A stretch of 9,806 nt of DNA from G021776435 sp046756245 (GTDB taxonomy: Bacteria > Pseudomonadota > Alphaproteobacteria > Caulobacterales > Parvularculaceae), in assembly GCA_046756245.1 (NCBI GenBank), contig JBHHVZ010000100.1:1-9806 (forward strand), in the 5' to 3' direction. The translations under genes were made by a program, and so were the position numbers. Position 1 is the stretch's first letter; the number at the start of each line of letters is the position of its first letter. Shown piece by piece: positions 1-6,880 of the stretch. Under the pieces are notes generated by a model. The model saw only the letters and a program-made list of their open reading frames with translations, ran no database searches and was not told where the DNA came from.

Positions 1-291
1 CTGCCGGGCGACAACGCCATGTCCTTGCGCTGGACCTACAAGAATGTCAGCGAGTTCTTCGACGACACGGCTTCACCCGATGTAACCGACATCCCGCAGC
101 ACGACATTGTCGATGCGCGGCTGGCGTTCATATCGAGCCGCGGCTTTGAGGCCTCTCTTTGGGCCAAGAATCTCTTCGACGAGACCTACAAGCTGCAATC
201 GTTCGATGTCGCAGGCTCCGGCTTCAACCTGTTCGCGCCGCCGCGGACATGGGGCTTTACGCTTTCCTGGCATTACGACGAGGCGCAGTAG
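1..291 (+). CDS. TonB-dependent receptor, C-terminal fragment (5' end outside window)
   Basis: The reading frame is open from base 1 and stops at TAG 289-291, so the first ATG at 19 is internal and the gene begins upstream of the window. The 96 visible residues are typical of the last beta strands of a TonB-dependent outer-membrane receptor: a strand pair around DARLAF and FEASLWAKNLFDETY, where the N-L-F-D element is common in this family, then FNLFAPPRTWGFTLSW and a short HYDEAQ tail. Such receptors import scarce or bulky ligands through a 22-strand barrel using TonB energy. The tannase-family gene starts 4 nt downstream, so the ligand is probably a plant- or alga-derived aromatic ester or its product; this is inferred from the neighbour only. 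The plug domain and signal peptide lie outside the window. Confidence 0.88.
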   Translation: MPGDNAMSLRWTYKNVSEFFDDTASPDVTDIPQHDIVDARLAFISSRGFEASLWAKNLFDETYKLQSFDVAGSGFNLFAPPRTWGFTLSWHYDEAQ

Positions 292-295
292 GTAA

Positions 296-1936
296 ATGAA
301 GAAAGAAATGCGAGTGCGTTTTTCGCGGAAGCGCTCGCTTCGAGGCGCGGCGGCGATTGTCGCGATCGGTGTCGCCGCCGTGACTTCCTCCGCGGCTTTG
401 GCGCGTAACGATGAAAAAGCCTGCCGGTCGCTGACGGACCTGACCGTCGACGATGTCACGATCCTCTCCACGAACATTGTCGAGAGCGGCGTCGGACCGT
501 TGCCGGCGAGCGCCCTGCGATATGCAAAATGGCACGATCTGCGTCCCGAAGACCGCCCGCCCCTGCCCGATTACTGCCGGGTGAGAGGCTATGTGCGCCC
601 GGCGATAAATTTCGAGATGCGCCTTCCCGTCTCGGAATGGAACGGCAAATTCTTCATGGCCGGCTGCGGCGGATTTTGCGGCGAGGTGCTTCCTGATCGT
701 CCAGGGCTATCAAATAGCATCAATATTGCGTTGAGCCGCAACTACGCCGTCGTCACGACCGACGCCGGCCATTGGGGCGAGAACGCCATCGACGGCGTCT
801 GGGCCTATAACAATCGCGCCGCCGAACGCGACTGGGCGTGGCGCGCGATTCCGGAAGTATCTCGCGCCGCCAAGGAGATCATCGCTGCGTTCTATGGGCG
901 CCCGGAGGATCTCTTCTATTTTTCCGGATGCTCGAACGGCGGGCGCATGGCGGCGATGGCTGCTCAGCGCTTCCCCGACCTGTTTGACGGCGTGCTGATT
1001 GGCGCGCCGGCGCTCGACTGGCGCACGCTCGCCATGCACGGCGCCTGGACTGTGCATTCCAATACGGGGGCGGACGGAAAGCCCATTCTCCCGCCCTCCA
1101 AAGTGAAATTGATCGCCAAAGCCGTCATGAATGAATGCGACGCCGCAGACGGCGCCGCAGACGGCCTGATCGCCGATCCGCGGACCTGTTCATTCGATCC
1201 GCATAGTCTGCAATGCAAAACCGATAACGAAAGCGGTTCCTGCCTGACGAAAGCCGAAACCGGCGTTCTGGAAAAATGGTATAGCGGCTTGCCAGACGCT
1301 CATGGCGTCGACTGGAAATACAACATCGCATTCGGATCGGAGCCCTACTGGCCGACATGGCTCACGCCGCCGGCTGGCCGCAAGGGCGTGATGGAAGCCT
1401 ATCTCGATAATCTTTTCAGCTACGTTCTGTTCGAACGCGATCCGGGACCGTCCTATTCCCTCCATGATTTCGATCTTTCCGCCTATCCGAAAGCGCTCGA
1501 CTACATGCGCGCGCTTTACAGGGCCGACAATCCGGATCTCGACCGATTCAGGGCGGCTGGCGGCAAGGCCATCATGTGGCAGGGCTGGAGCGATCCGGGC
1601 GCTGTCCCGGGCGCCGCCATCGGCTATTACGAGGATGTCGTCGAACACGCCGGCGGAAAAGACCAGGCTGACGCGTTCTTCCGATTGTTTATGGTTCCCG
1701 GCGCCGGCCATTGCTTCGAGGCGCCGCACCAGAGCGCCGAGCGATTCGATCCGATCGCCGCGCTTGAAGCCTGGGTGGAGAAAGATATGGCCCCCGACAG
1801 GATAATCGCGCGACAACTCGGCGCCGACGGCGCGACTATCCGCACGCGGCCGCTATGTCCCTATCCGCAGATCGCCCGGTATTCCGGCGAGGGCGACGTC
1901 GATGACGCCGAAAATTTCACTTGCGAAGCGCCGTAG
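296..1936 (+). CDS. Exported tannase/feruloyl esterase family protein
   Basis: This 546-residue protein matches the tannase/feruloyl esterase family (alpha/beta-hydrolases that cleave galloyl or hydroxycinnamoyl esters) over its whole length. A basic N-terminus, a hydrophobic stretch (about residues 17-35) and an A-L-A site near residue 37 make a Sec signal peptide, so it acts in the periplasm or outside. The CS-D-HC signature is complete: adjacent Cys212-Ser213 in GCSNGG (nucleophile), Asp433 in WSDP, and His472-Cys473 in GHCFEAP; in this family the two cysteines bridge the catalytic Ser and His. A Ca-binding-type loop with spaced Asp residues (282, 285, 289, 294) sits in the lid between Cys281 and Cys298. 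More cysteines (43, 94, 124, 128, 307, 316, 521, 543) suit an exported disulfide-rich enzyme. The ATG at 296 lies 4 nt after the receptor stop; ATG 308 is an alternative start that keeps the signal peptide. Substrate cannot be told from the sequence. Confidence 0.9.
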   Translation: MKKEMRVRFSRKRSLRGAAAIVAIGVAAVTSSAALARNDEKACRSLTDLTVDDVTILSTNIVESGVGPLPASALRYAKWHDLRPEDRPPLPDYCRVRGYVRPAINFEMRLPVSEWNGKFFMAGCGGFCGEVLPDRPGLSNSINIALSRNYAVVTTDAGHWGENAIDGVWAYNNRAAERDWAWRAIPEVSRAAKEIIAAFYGRPEDLFYFSGCSNGGRMAAMAAQRFPDLFDGVLIGAPALDWRTLAMHGAWTVHSNTGADGKPILPPSKVKLIAKAVMNECDAADGAADGLIADPRTCSFDPHSLQCKTDNESGSCLTKAETGVLEKWYSGLPDAHGVDWKYNIAFGSEPYWPTWLTPPAGRKGVMEAYLDNLFSYVLFERDPGPSYSLHDFDLSAYPKALDYMRALYRADNPDLDRFRAAGGKAIMWQGWSDPGAVPGAAIGYYEDVVEHAGGKDQADAFFRLFMVPGAGHCFEAPHQSAERFDPIAALEAWVEKDMAPDRIIARQLGADGATIRTRPLCPYPQIARYSGEGDVDDAENFTCEAP

Positions 1937-1942
1937 CACTCG

Positions 1943-1957
1943 GACGCGCAGCGCGTC
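1943..1957 (+). terminator. Small hairpin after the tannase-family gene, possible weak terminator
   Basis: GACGCG (1943-1948) and CGCGTC (1952-1957) form a perfect 6-bp stem with a 3-nt loop, 6 nt after the stop codon at 1934-1936. It is followed by ATTCTTTC, which is pyrimidine-rich but not a true T run. Position suits transcription termination of the receptor-esterase operon. The stem is short, so function is uncertain. Confidence 0.35.
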
Positions 1958-2016
1958 ATTCTTTCGATAAACTGCTATTCCTGACCTGACGAATCCCGAT
2001 TGATCTCTCAATTGAA

Positions 2017-2029
2017 ACGGTGAGACCGT
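2017..2029. promoter_or_regulatory. Perfect 13-bp palindrome upstream of the ROK regulator, candidate operator
   Basis: ACGGT-GAG-ACCGT is a perfect inverted repeat about 165 nt before the regulator start. It sits next to the 8-bp palindrome TCAATTGA (2008-2015). The half-sequence AATTGAGA recurs at 2113-2120, inverted relative to TCTCAATT at 2006-2013. ROK repressors commonly bind palindromes near their own promoter, so self-regulation is possible. No protein-DNA evidence is available; short palindromes also arise by chance. Confidence 0.25.
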
Positions 2030-2106
2030 CAAGCAGCGGAACATGCTCCTTATACTCGGGAGCGAAAGGGCGCTATTCAGTTCCATGAAATGTCCCGAAG
2101 CGGCTA

Positions 2107-2135
2107 TTGCTTAATTGAGACTTTTTCCTGATAAA
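2107..2135 (+). promoter_or_regulatory. Candidate sigma-70-like promoter of the ROK regulator
   Basis: TTGCTT (2107-2112) and GATAAA (2130-2135) are separated by 17 nt; TAAAAT (2132-2137) is an alternative -10 with a 19-nt spacer. Transcription would begin near 2143. That leaves an approximately 50-nt leader before ATG 2193 but only about 8 nt before the TTG at 2151, which favours the ATG start. The AATTGAGA half-site lies inside the spacer, where a bound repressor would block polymerase. The matches to consensus are partial. Confidence 0.3.
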
Positions 2136-2192
2136 ATCACTCCGTAACTTTTGCAGCAAAATCGGGCGGCGGTTCATAGCCTCCGAAAATCG

Positions 2193-3347
2193 ATGATCAG
2201 GACGAAAAAAAATAACGCCCTTCTCGACGAGGAAAGCTTCAGAGAGCCTTCTGAAAGCGAAAAGAAGATTTTAAACATAACGCTGCGTGGCGGCGGGTTA
2301 ACCCAACCGGAGATCGCCCGGCGGACGGGACTTGCTCAACAAAGCGTTTCGAGACTTGTGAGCGGCCTGATCGCGCGCGGGGCTCTTTATGAAGGCGAAC
2401 GCAAATCCGGAGGCAGACGAGGCCAGCCATCCATGTCCGTGGAGATCGCGCCAGATTATGCTCATGCATTCGGCGTAGCGATCATGACCGACGCACTGTC
2501 CGTGTCATTGATGGATTTTTCAGGCGTCGTGCTCGAACAGGCGCAGCACGATATGACCACGATGACCCGCTCTGCGGTTATCGAAACGTTGAACAAGACA
2601 TTCGCCAAATTCATCCAAAAACGCCGATTGACGAAACAAAAGATTTTGGGCGTAGGGGTCGGCATATCCGGATACTCGCTTGGCGGCCATGGTCGATACA
2701 ATACGCCGCGCACGCTCGATGACTGGGCGTTGGTGGACATTGAAGAATTGTTGCGTGAGCAACTCGGCTTTCCGGTATGGGTCGAAAATGACGGCAACGC
2801 GGCCGCGATCGGCGAGAGTCTCGTCGGCGCTGGACGCACCTATAACAATTTCGCTTATCTTTTCTTCTCGACCGGCATAGGCGGCGGGATCATTATCAAT
2901 CATGAGTTGATGCGCGGCTGCAACGGCAATGGCGGCGAGATCGGGCTCATCCTCCCTCGAGCGGTTTATCCGCATCCGAATCTTGAATTGTTGCGTCAAA
3001 TCGTGGCGCAACATGGGATAGAGATATCCGGCATTTCCGATATGCTGCATAAATTCGATATCGGATGGCCGGCCGTCGATGAATGGATCGCACGCACGCG
3101 CGATTCTCTGTCGTTGATCGCTTCAGCGCTCTCCGCAATTCTCGATCCGGAAGCGATCGTACTTGGAGGGCGCATTCCAAAGGCCCTTGCTCGCAAGGTC
3201 ATTCCACATATTGAAATTTTCGATGACGCACGGCGATCGGAGCCGCGTACTATTCCGCGGTTGATGGTGTCCGAAACGAATGGAGACGCCTGCGCCATCG
3301 GTGCTGCGGCATTATCATTCAACAAACGTTTTTTCACCAGCGTCTGA
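2193..3347 (+). CDS. ROK-family transcriptional regulator (NagC/XylR type)
   Basis: This is a 384-residue sugar-responsive repressor. Residues about 22-85 form a winged helix-turn-helix: recognition segment LTQPEIARRTGLAQQSVSRL, then a wing with GGRRGQP, the usual N-terminus of ROK regulators. The rest is an ROK fold with ENDGNA (198-203), phosphate-loop-like STGIGGG (226-232) and GGEIG (247-251). The zinc site of canonical ROK proteins is missing: the His expected after GEIG is Leu, and the C-x-C-G-x-x-G-C cluster is absent. This suggests a dedicated ligand sensor rather than a kinase. The start is uncertain: TTG at 2151 would add 14 residues, and neither start has a good ribosome binding site. 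It converges on the kinase-glycosidase operon, so it is the obvious candidate regulator of that operon, with a hexose, hexosyl-glycerate or derivative as inducer; this is inference. Confidence 0.88.
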   Translation: MIRTKKNNALLDEESFREPSESEKKILNITLRGGGLTQPEIARRTGLAQQSVSRLVSGLIARGALYEGERKSGGRRGQPSMSVEIAPDYAHAFGVAIMTDALSVSLMDFSGVVLEQAQHDMTTMTRSAVIETLNKTFAKFIQKRRLTKQKILGVGVGISGYSLGGHGRYNTPRTLDDWALVDIEELLREQLGFPVWVENDGNAAAIGESLVGAGRTYNNFAYLFFSTGIGGGIIINHELMRGCNGNGGEIGLILPRAVYPHPNLELLRQIVAQHGIEISGISDMLHKFDIGWPAVDEWIARTRDSLSLIASALSAILDPEAIVLGGRIPKALARKVIPHIEIFDDARRSEPRTIPRLMVSETNGDACAIGAAALSFNKRFFTSV

Positions 3348-3400
3348 GGCCGTTTTTTCCAACCCGAAATATGACGCCGACCATTCTCCCTGCAAAGCAA

Positions 3401-4339
3401 TCACGCCTTGCGTGAAACATAAAGATCGTATGCGATCGCAAGCGCGCCTGCGACTCCCGAAGCGTCGCCTAGCTCCGGCGGAACAATGAATTCCCCGAAA
3501 TCTCCAAGACCCTTTCTGGCGCCGCAATAGCCGCAGAGATTCTCGCACAAAGCCGCTCGAACCAAGGGATAAAGCCGCGACTGTTTCATGACGCCGCCGC
3601 CAAGGATGATCCGCGCAGGCGAAAACGACAAGAGGATGTTCAGGCACAATAGCGATATGTAGTGCGCTATCGTCCTCAACCCCGGATGATCGGGCGGCAA
3701 ATGCGAGGCCGACATCCCCCATCGCGCCATGATCGCCGGGCCTGCGGTCAGTCCTTCGAAACACCTGTCGCCGTGAAAAGGGCAGCTTCCCGGAAAATTT
3801 TCATCCTCCGGCCTCTTTGGACAGAAGATATGGCCGACTTCCGGATGAGATTCGCCGTAAACGATAGTGCGGTTGATCATTAACCCGGCGCCGACGCCAG
3901 TCCCGATCGTAATATACGCAAGATTGTCGCTGTCACGCCCGGCGCCGAAACGCGATTCGCCGTACAAGGCGCAATTCACGTCCGTGTCTATGGCGACCGG
4001 GCAGTTCAACGCGTCGCTCAACCTATTCAGAATATCGACGTTTCGCCATGCGGCTTTCGGCGTCGACAATATCCGTCCGAAGGTTTGCGATAACGGATTA
4101 ATATCAACAGGCCCGAATGCGCCCACGCCAATCGCCCTTAACGGGCCGTATTTTTTCATCTGTTTACGGAAAAATGCGCAAACGTCGACAAGTGTCTCCT
4201 CAGGCGCAGAGGTTGGAAACGTTTCATGCTCGATGATATCATCGGGCGCCGCGCCGACCGCACAAACGAACTTCGTGCCGCCGGCTTCAACGCCGCCGAA
4301 CAGCGGTCTGCCATCAAGTTTGCCGGCGCTTTCTCTCAC
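3401..4339 (-). CDS. ROK-family sugar kinase, fructokinase (YdhR/GmuE) type
   Basis: This 312-residue cytoplasmic kinase phosphorylates a free hexose with ATP. Visible motifs are the N-terminal phosphate loop GGVEAGGTKF (15-24), IDTDVN with the catalytic-base Asp120, GTGVGAG (146-152), PEVGH (166-170), a zinc site of His170, Cys186, His189 and Cys193 in the CPFHG-x-x-C arrangement, EGLTAGPAI (195-203), and ILGGGV near residue 245. The C-x-x-H-x-x-x-C zinc pattern with EGL-x-x-GPAI is diagnostic of the ROK fructokinase group, including B. subtilis YdhR/GmuE, which is encoded in a glucomannan operon. Related enzymes accept mannose as well as fructose. The GTG start overlaps the glycosidase stop (GTGA, 4 nt) and has AAAGG 6 nt upstream. 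In this operon it most likely phosphorylates the hexose, mannose or glucose, freed by the neighbouring glycosidase. Confidence 0.87.
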   Translation of the reverse strand: MRESAGKLDGRPLFGGVEAGGTKFVCAVGAAPDDIIEHETFPTSAPEETLVDVCAFFRKQMKKYGPLRAIGVGAFGPVDINPLSQTFGRILSTPKAAWRNVDILNRLSDALNCPVAIDTDVNCALYGESRFGAGRDSDNLAYITIGTGVGAGLMINRTIVYGESHPEVGHIFCPKRPEDENFPGSCPFHGDRCFEGLTAGPAIMARWGMSASHLPPDHPGLRTIAHYISLLCLNILLSFSPARIILGGGVMKQSRLYPLVRAALCENLCGYCGARKGLGDFGEFIVPPELGDASGVAGALAIAYDLYVSRKA

Positions 4340-5637
4340 GCTGCGCCTTTGATCAATGTTATTTGATTCCCGTCATCGGCGGAAAGGAGGAGCCAAATTG
4401 CGGCTGTCCACGAAAATTCGGCGCCCCCGACGCCTGCGCCGGTCACCGGGCAAAAAGCCTCGAAAAAGCCTGAAGACCTAATTAGCGCACGGGTGTCGTC
4501 AACAATTTTCTGAGCATGCGTTTGATAGCCTTGTTCGGCCAGTCCGCTGGCGACCAGTTGATTCACGACTGCCCAGACCGGCCCGCGCCAATAAAGAATG
4601 GAGTTGAATTTTTCATGCGCAGGATCCGTGCTCGGCAATAGATAGCGTACGCATGCGTTAATACGGTCGAGATTTTCAATGAGCGTCGTTTTCTGTGACG
4701 CATCGCCGACGCCGGCGTAAAAACTTAGAAATGACGCGTTGGTGACAATACCGGAAGACCGATCAGTAATGATATCACGTGAACAATACGCGCCGATTTC
4801 CTCGTTCCAGAGGTAAGAAACGTTATCTTCGGATAATTCAATTCTCTCACTGAGTTCTTTGCAGTCCTCCGTGCGCCCGAGCGCTTCTGCCATGTGCAAA
4901 AGGTCACGGTTGGCGCGCAATAGGATCATTGTCATGCCCACATCGATCACGCGGAAGGGGTTATTTTCGGCTATTAATTTATGATCCCAATTATGGCCGC
5001 GTCCGAATTGCAGAATGGCGAGATAGCGATCGTAATCGTCCTTGGTTGGACGCATTGCGTGATCGACAAGCGTGAGATCCCGGCGCTGATAGGGTTCAAC
5101 GCCGGACGTGTCGATCCTGGCCGTAGGCGCATCCCATTCCGGCGAGTTGTCGCGGCCGCTTTCCCATGGATGCGTCGCCAAGATCAAGCCATTGCCCAAC
5201 GGATCGCGATAGCGATGAAACCACCGATGCCACGCGAGCAATTTCGGATAGATCGCTGCGAGACGGTCGCGCTCGATCCGATCGCCGCTCTCCCATAACG
5301 AGCGAACAATGCTTGCAGCGACAGGCGGTTGCGTTATTCCCGAAGTTGCAGGCGTATTACGCGTACGCCAGATGGAAGGACCTGGAAAATATCCGGAATC
5401 ATCCACGTGGAACACAATATGCGGGACAAATCCGTCATCCCATTGCGCATCGAAAAGGGTTTCGATCTCACGCCACGCGCGGTCCCGGTCAAAGATTGCA
5501 AATCCGAGCGCGACAAACGCCGAGTCCCAATTCCATTGATAGGGATAAAGCCCCGCGGTCGGCACCGTGTATCCGCCGCGATCATTCGCCGTCAAAATCT
5601 CAATTGCTTTCTTACGAAGATTATCGCTCATCGCCAT
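4336..5637 (-). CDS. Cytoplasmic GH63-like glycosidase, mannosyl-/glucosyl-glycerate hydrolase type
   Basis: This 433-residue (alpha/alpha)6-barrel hydrolase has no signal peptide, so it acts in the cytoplasm on an imported substrate. Recognised segments are YPYQWNWDSAF (31-41), GYFPGP (82-87), SGITQPP (99-105), HPWESGRDNSPEWD (156-169) with Asp163 as the likely general acid, YWRGPVW (349-355), and GAEFSWTAA (405-413) with Glu407 as the likely general base. These motifs and the length (about 420-450 in the family) match bacterial GH63 mannosylglycerate hydrolase (Thermus) and glucosylglycerate hydrolase (Mycolicibacterium), which yield hexose plus D-glycerate. A glycerate kinase upstream and a hexose kinase downstream support this strongly. 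ATG 5637 lies inside the last codons of the glycerate kinase gene (17-nt overlap); ATG 5631 is an alternative. Annotation pipelines may label it trehalase-like or amylo-alpha-1,6-glucosidase-like; the exact sugar is unresolved. Confidence 0.8.
   Translation of the reverse strand: MAMSDNLRKKAIEILTANDRGGYTVPTAGLYPYQWNWDSAFVALGFAIFDRDRAWREIETLFDAQWDDGFVPHIVFHVDDSGYFPGPSIWRTRNTPATSGITQPPVAASIVRSLWESGDRIERDRLAAIYPKLLAWHRWFHRYRDPLGNGLILATHPWESGRDNSPEWDAPTARIDTSGVEPYQRRDLTLVDHAMRPTKDDYDRYLAILQFGRGHNWDHKLIAENNPFRVIDVGMTMILLRANRDLLHMAEALGRTEDCKELSERIELSEDNVSYLWNEEIGAYCSRDIITDRSSGIVTNASFLSFYAGVGDASQKTTLIENLDRINACVRYLLPSTDPAHEKFNSILYWRGPVWAVVNQLVASGLAEQGYQTHAQKIVDDTRALIRSSGFFEAFCPVTGAGVGGAEFSWTAAIWLLLSADDGNQITLIKGAA
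4346..4350 (-). promoter_or_regulatory. Ribosome binding site for the ROK kinase GTG start
   Basis: On the minus strand AAAGG ends 6 nt before GTG 4339-4337, inside the last codons of the glycosidase gene. This supports the GTG, which overlaps the upstream stop codon, as the true start. Confidence 0.5.
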
Positions 5638-6880
5638 TTACCGAAATTATCCTGATATCGTTTACGTTTGTTCGTGTAGGCCCTGTCTTGACAAGGCCGT
5701 CGCAGGCTCCAAAGAGGCTGTAAGTCTCGTTTTCCATTCGCAATTTCTGCGGATCAAAGCCGGCCGCCTTAATGCGCGCAAGCGAATGCCTATCGAAGTA
5801 ACCGCCGGCATTGTCTTCGGAGCCGTCAATGCCGTCGCTATCGCAGGCGATCGCCGCGACCGGCGCGCCGTCAGGCAGCTCCATCATGAGCGCGGCGAGA
5901 TATTCAAGATTGGGACCGCCGCGGCCCGTCGGATTCCTGACGCGCACCGTCAACTCGCCGCCGGAAATGATAAGCGCGGGTTTTCCCTCGTCGATAGATT
6001 CAAGCGCCAACCGCGCATGCGCCGCGCCGACCTCGCCGGCGTCGCCGACAACCTTGTCGCCAAGATTATACACGCGTAGCTCTTTCGCACGCGCGGCGGA
6101 TTCGACAGATGAAAGCGCATCTTTATTCCTTGCAAGAATATGAGTTTCGTGAGGGGCCGGCGGCGTTTTTGAAACTTGCCGAATCGCCCTTTCGAGATTC
6201 GACGACAAGAGCCATCCGTAATCGCGCAGAAGCCCGAGCGCTCGTTCTGGCTCTGGTTTTATCGGAATCGTCGGACCTGATGCGATATCCTCAGGACGGT
6301 CTCCAACCACATCCGAAATGATGTAAGTGATTTTTTCCGCCGCGCCGGCCGCAGCCGCCAGCCGCCCTCCCTTGACCTTCGACAAGTGCTTGCGGACGCA
6401 GTTTATATCCTCGATAGGCGCGCCGCTCTCGACGAGAAATGACGTAATTTCCTGCTTCTCATCGAGAGAAACGCCGTCAATCGGCGAACAAAGCAGTGCT
6501 GAGCCGCCGCCCGAAATCATGAAGAGCACACGGTCAGTTTTTTTCGCACTCCGCGCCGTTTCGAGAATTTTCTGAGCGGCGGTGAAACTATTTTCATCGG
6601 GAACCGGGTGGCCCGCCTCAATGACGTCGATATCGCGGGTTGGACGATCCGCCCCGTGGCCGTAACGCGTAACGACGCATCCCCGCACGCGTCCCGACAG
6701 ATTGTCCGCCGCCACTGCGGCCATTTCCGCCGCCGCTTTGCCGGCGCCAAGAATGATTGTCTCGCCTTCAGGCGGTTCTTTTGGAAGCGCCGGCGGCAAA
6801 ACACGCCGCGGCGTGCAAGCCTCAATCCCTGCCCGAACAAAAAATTCAAGCTCTGCGCGCTGATTGGTTCGTGTCGTCAC
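5621..6880 (-). CDS. gckA: Glycerate 2-kinase, GckA/TtuD (MOFRL) family
   Basis: This 419-residue class II glycerate kinase phosphorylates D-glycerate to 2-phosphoglycerate (EC 2.7.1.165) in the cytoplasm. The N-terminal domain has LGAGKAAAEMA (44-54) with Lys48, EAGHPVPDENS (88-98), ISGGGSALL (122-130), KHLSKVKGG (164-172) and ISD-VVGD (188-194) with Asp190. Lys48 and Asp190 line up by spacing with catalytic Lys47/Asp189 as I recall them for Thermotoga TM1585. The MOFRL domain follows: SGGELTV (306-312), TGRGGPNLEY (318-327) with Arg320, DSDGIDG (347-353), and GPTRTNVND (400-408), where Arg replaces the usual Gly of GPTGTNVND. The family is often mislabelled hydroxypyruvate reductase. The GTG start overlaps the symporter stop (GTGA), and a G-rich ribosome binding site lies 6 nt upstream. 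In this operon it would consume the glycerate released by the glycosidase next door. Confidence 0.9.
   Translation of the reverse strand: MTTRTNQRAELEFFVRAGIEACTPRRVLPPALPKEPPEGETIILGAGKAAAEMAAVAADNLSGRVRGCVVTRYGHGADRPTRDIDVIEAGHPVPDENSFTAAQKILETARSAKKTDRVLFMISGGGSALLCSPIDGVSLDEKQEITSFLVESGAPIEDINCVRKHLSKVKGGRLAAAAGAAEKITYIISDVVGDRPEDIASGPTIPIKPEPERALGLLRDYGWLLSSNLERAIRQVSKTPPAPHETHILARNKDALSSVESAARAKELRVYNLGDKVVGDAGEVGAAHARLALESIDEGKPALIISGGELTVRVRNPTGRGGPNLEYLAALMMELPDGAPVAAIACDSDGIDGSEDNAGGYFDRHSLARIKAAGFDPQKLRMENETYSLFGACDGLVKTGPTRTNVNDIRIISVNGDER

Noticed and set aside
1190..1816. 208-codon minus-strand ORF inside the tannase-family gene
   Set aside because: It lies antisense to a gene with complete family motifs, and its translation is Arg/Gly-rich with no recognisable domain; it is a shadow of GC-rich coding sequence.
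2051..2056. TATACT as a -10 promoter element
   Set aside because: It matches the consensus well, but nothing resembling a -35 element lies 16-18 nt upstream.
2520..3050. 176-codon minus-strand ORF inside the ROK regulator gene
   Set aside because: Antisense to clear ROK motifs, with no family resemblance and no ribosome binding site of note.
3348..3400. Possible bidirectional terminator between the convergent ROK genes
   Set aside because: There is a T run (CCGTTTTTTCC, around 3350-3360), but I could find no adjacent stem on either strand.
5567..6079. 170-codon plus-strand ORF across the glycosidase/glycerate kinase junction
   Set aside because: It runs opposite to two well-supported overlapping genes and its product shows no family.
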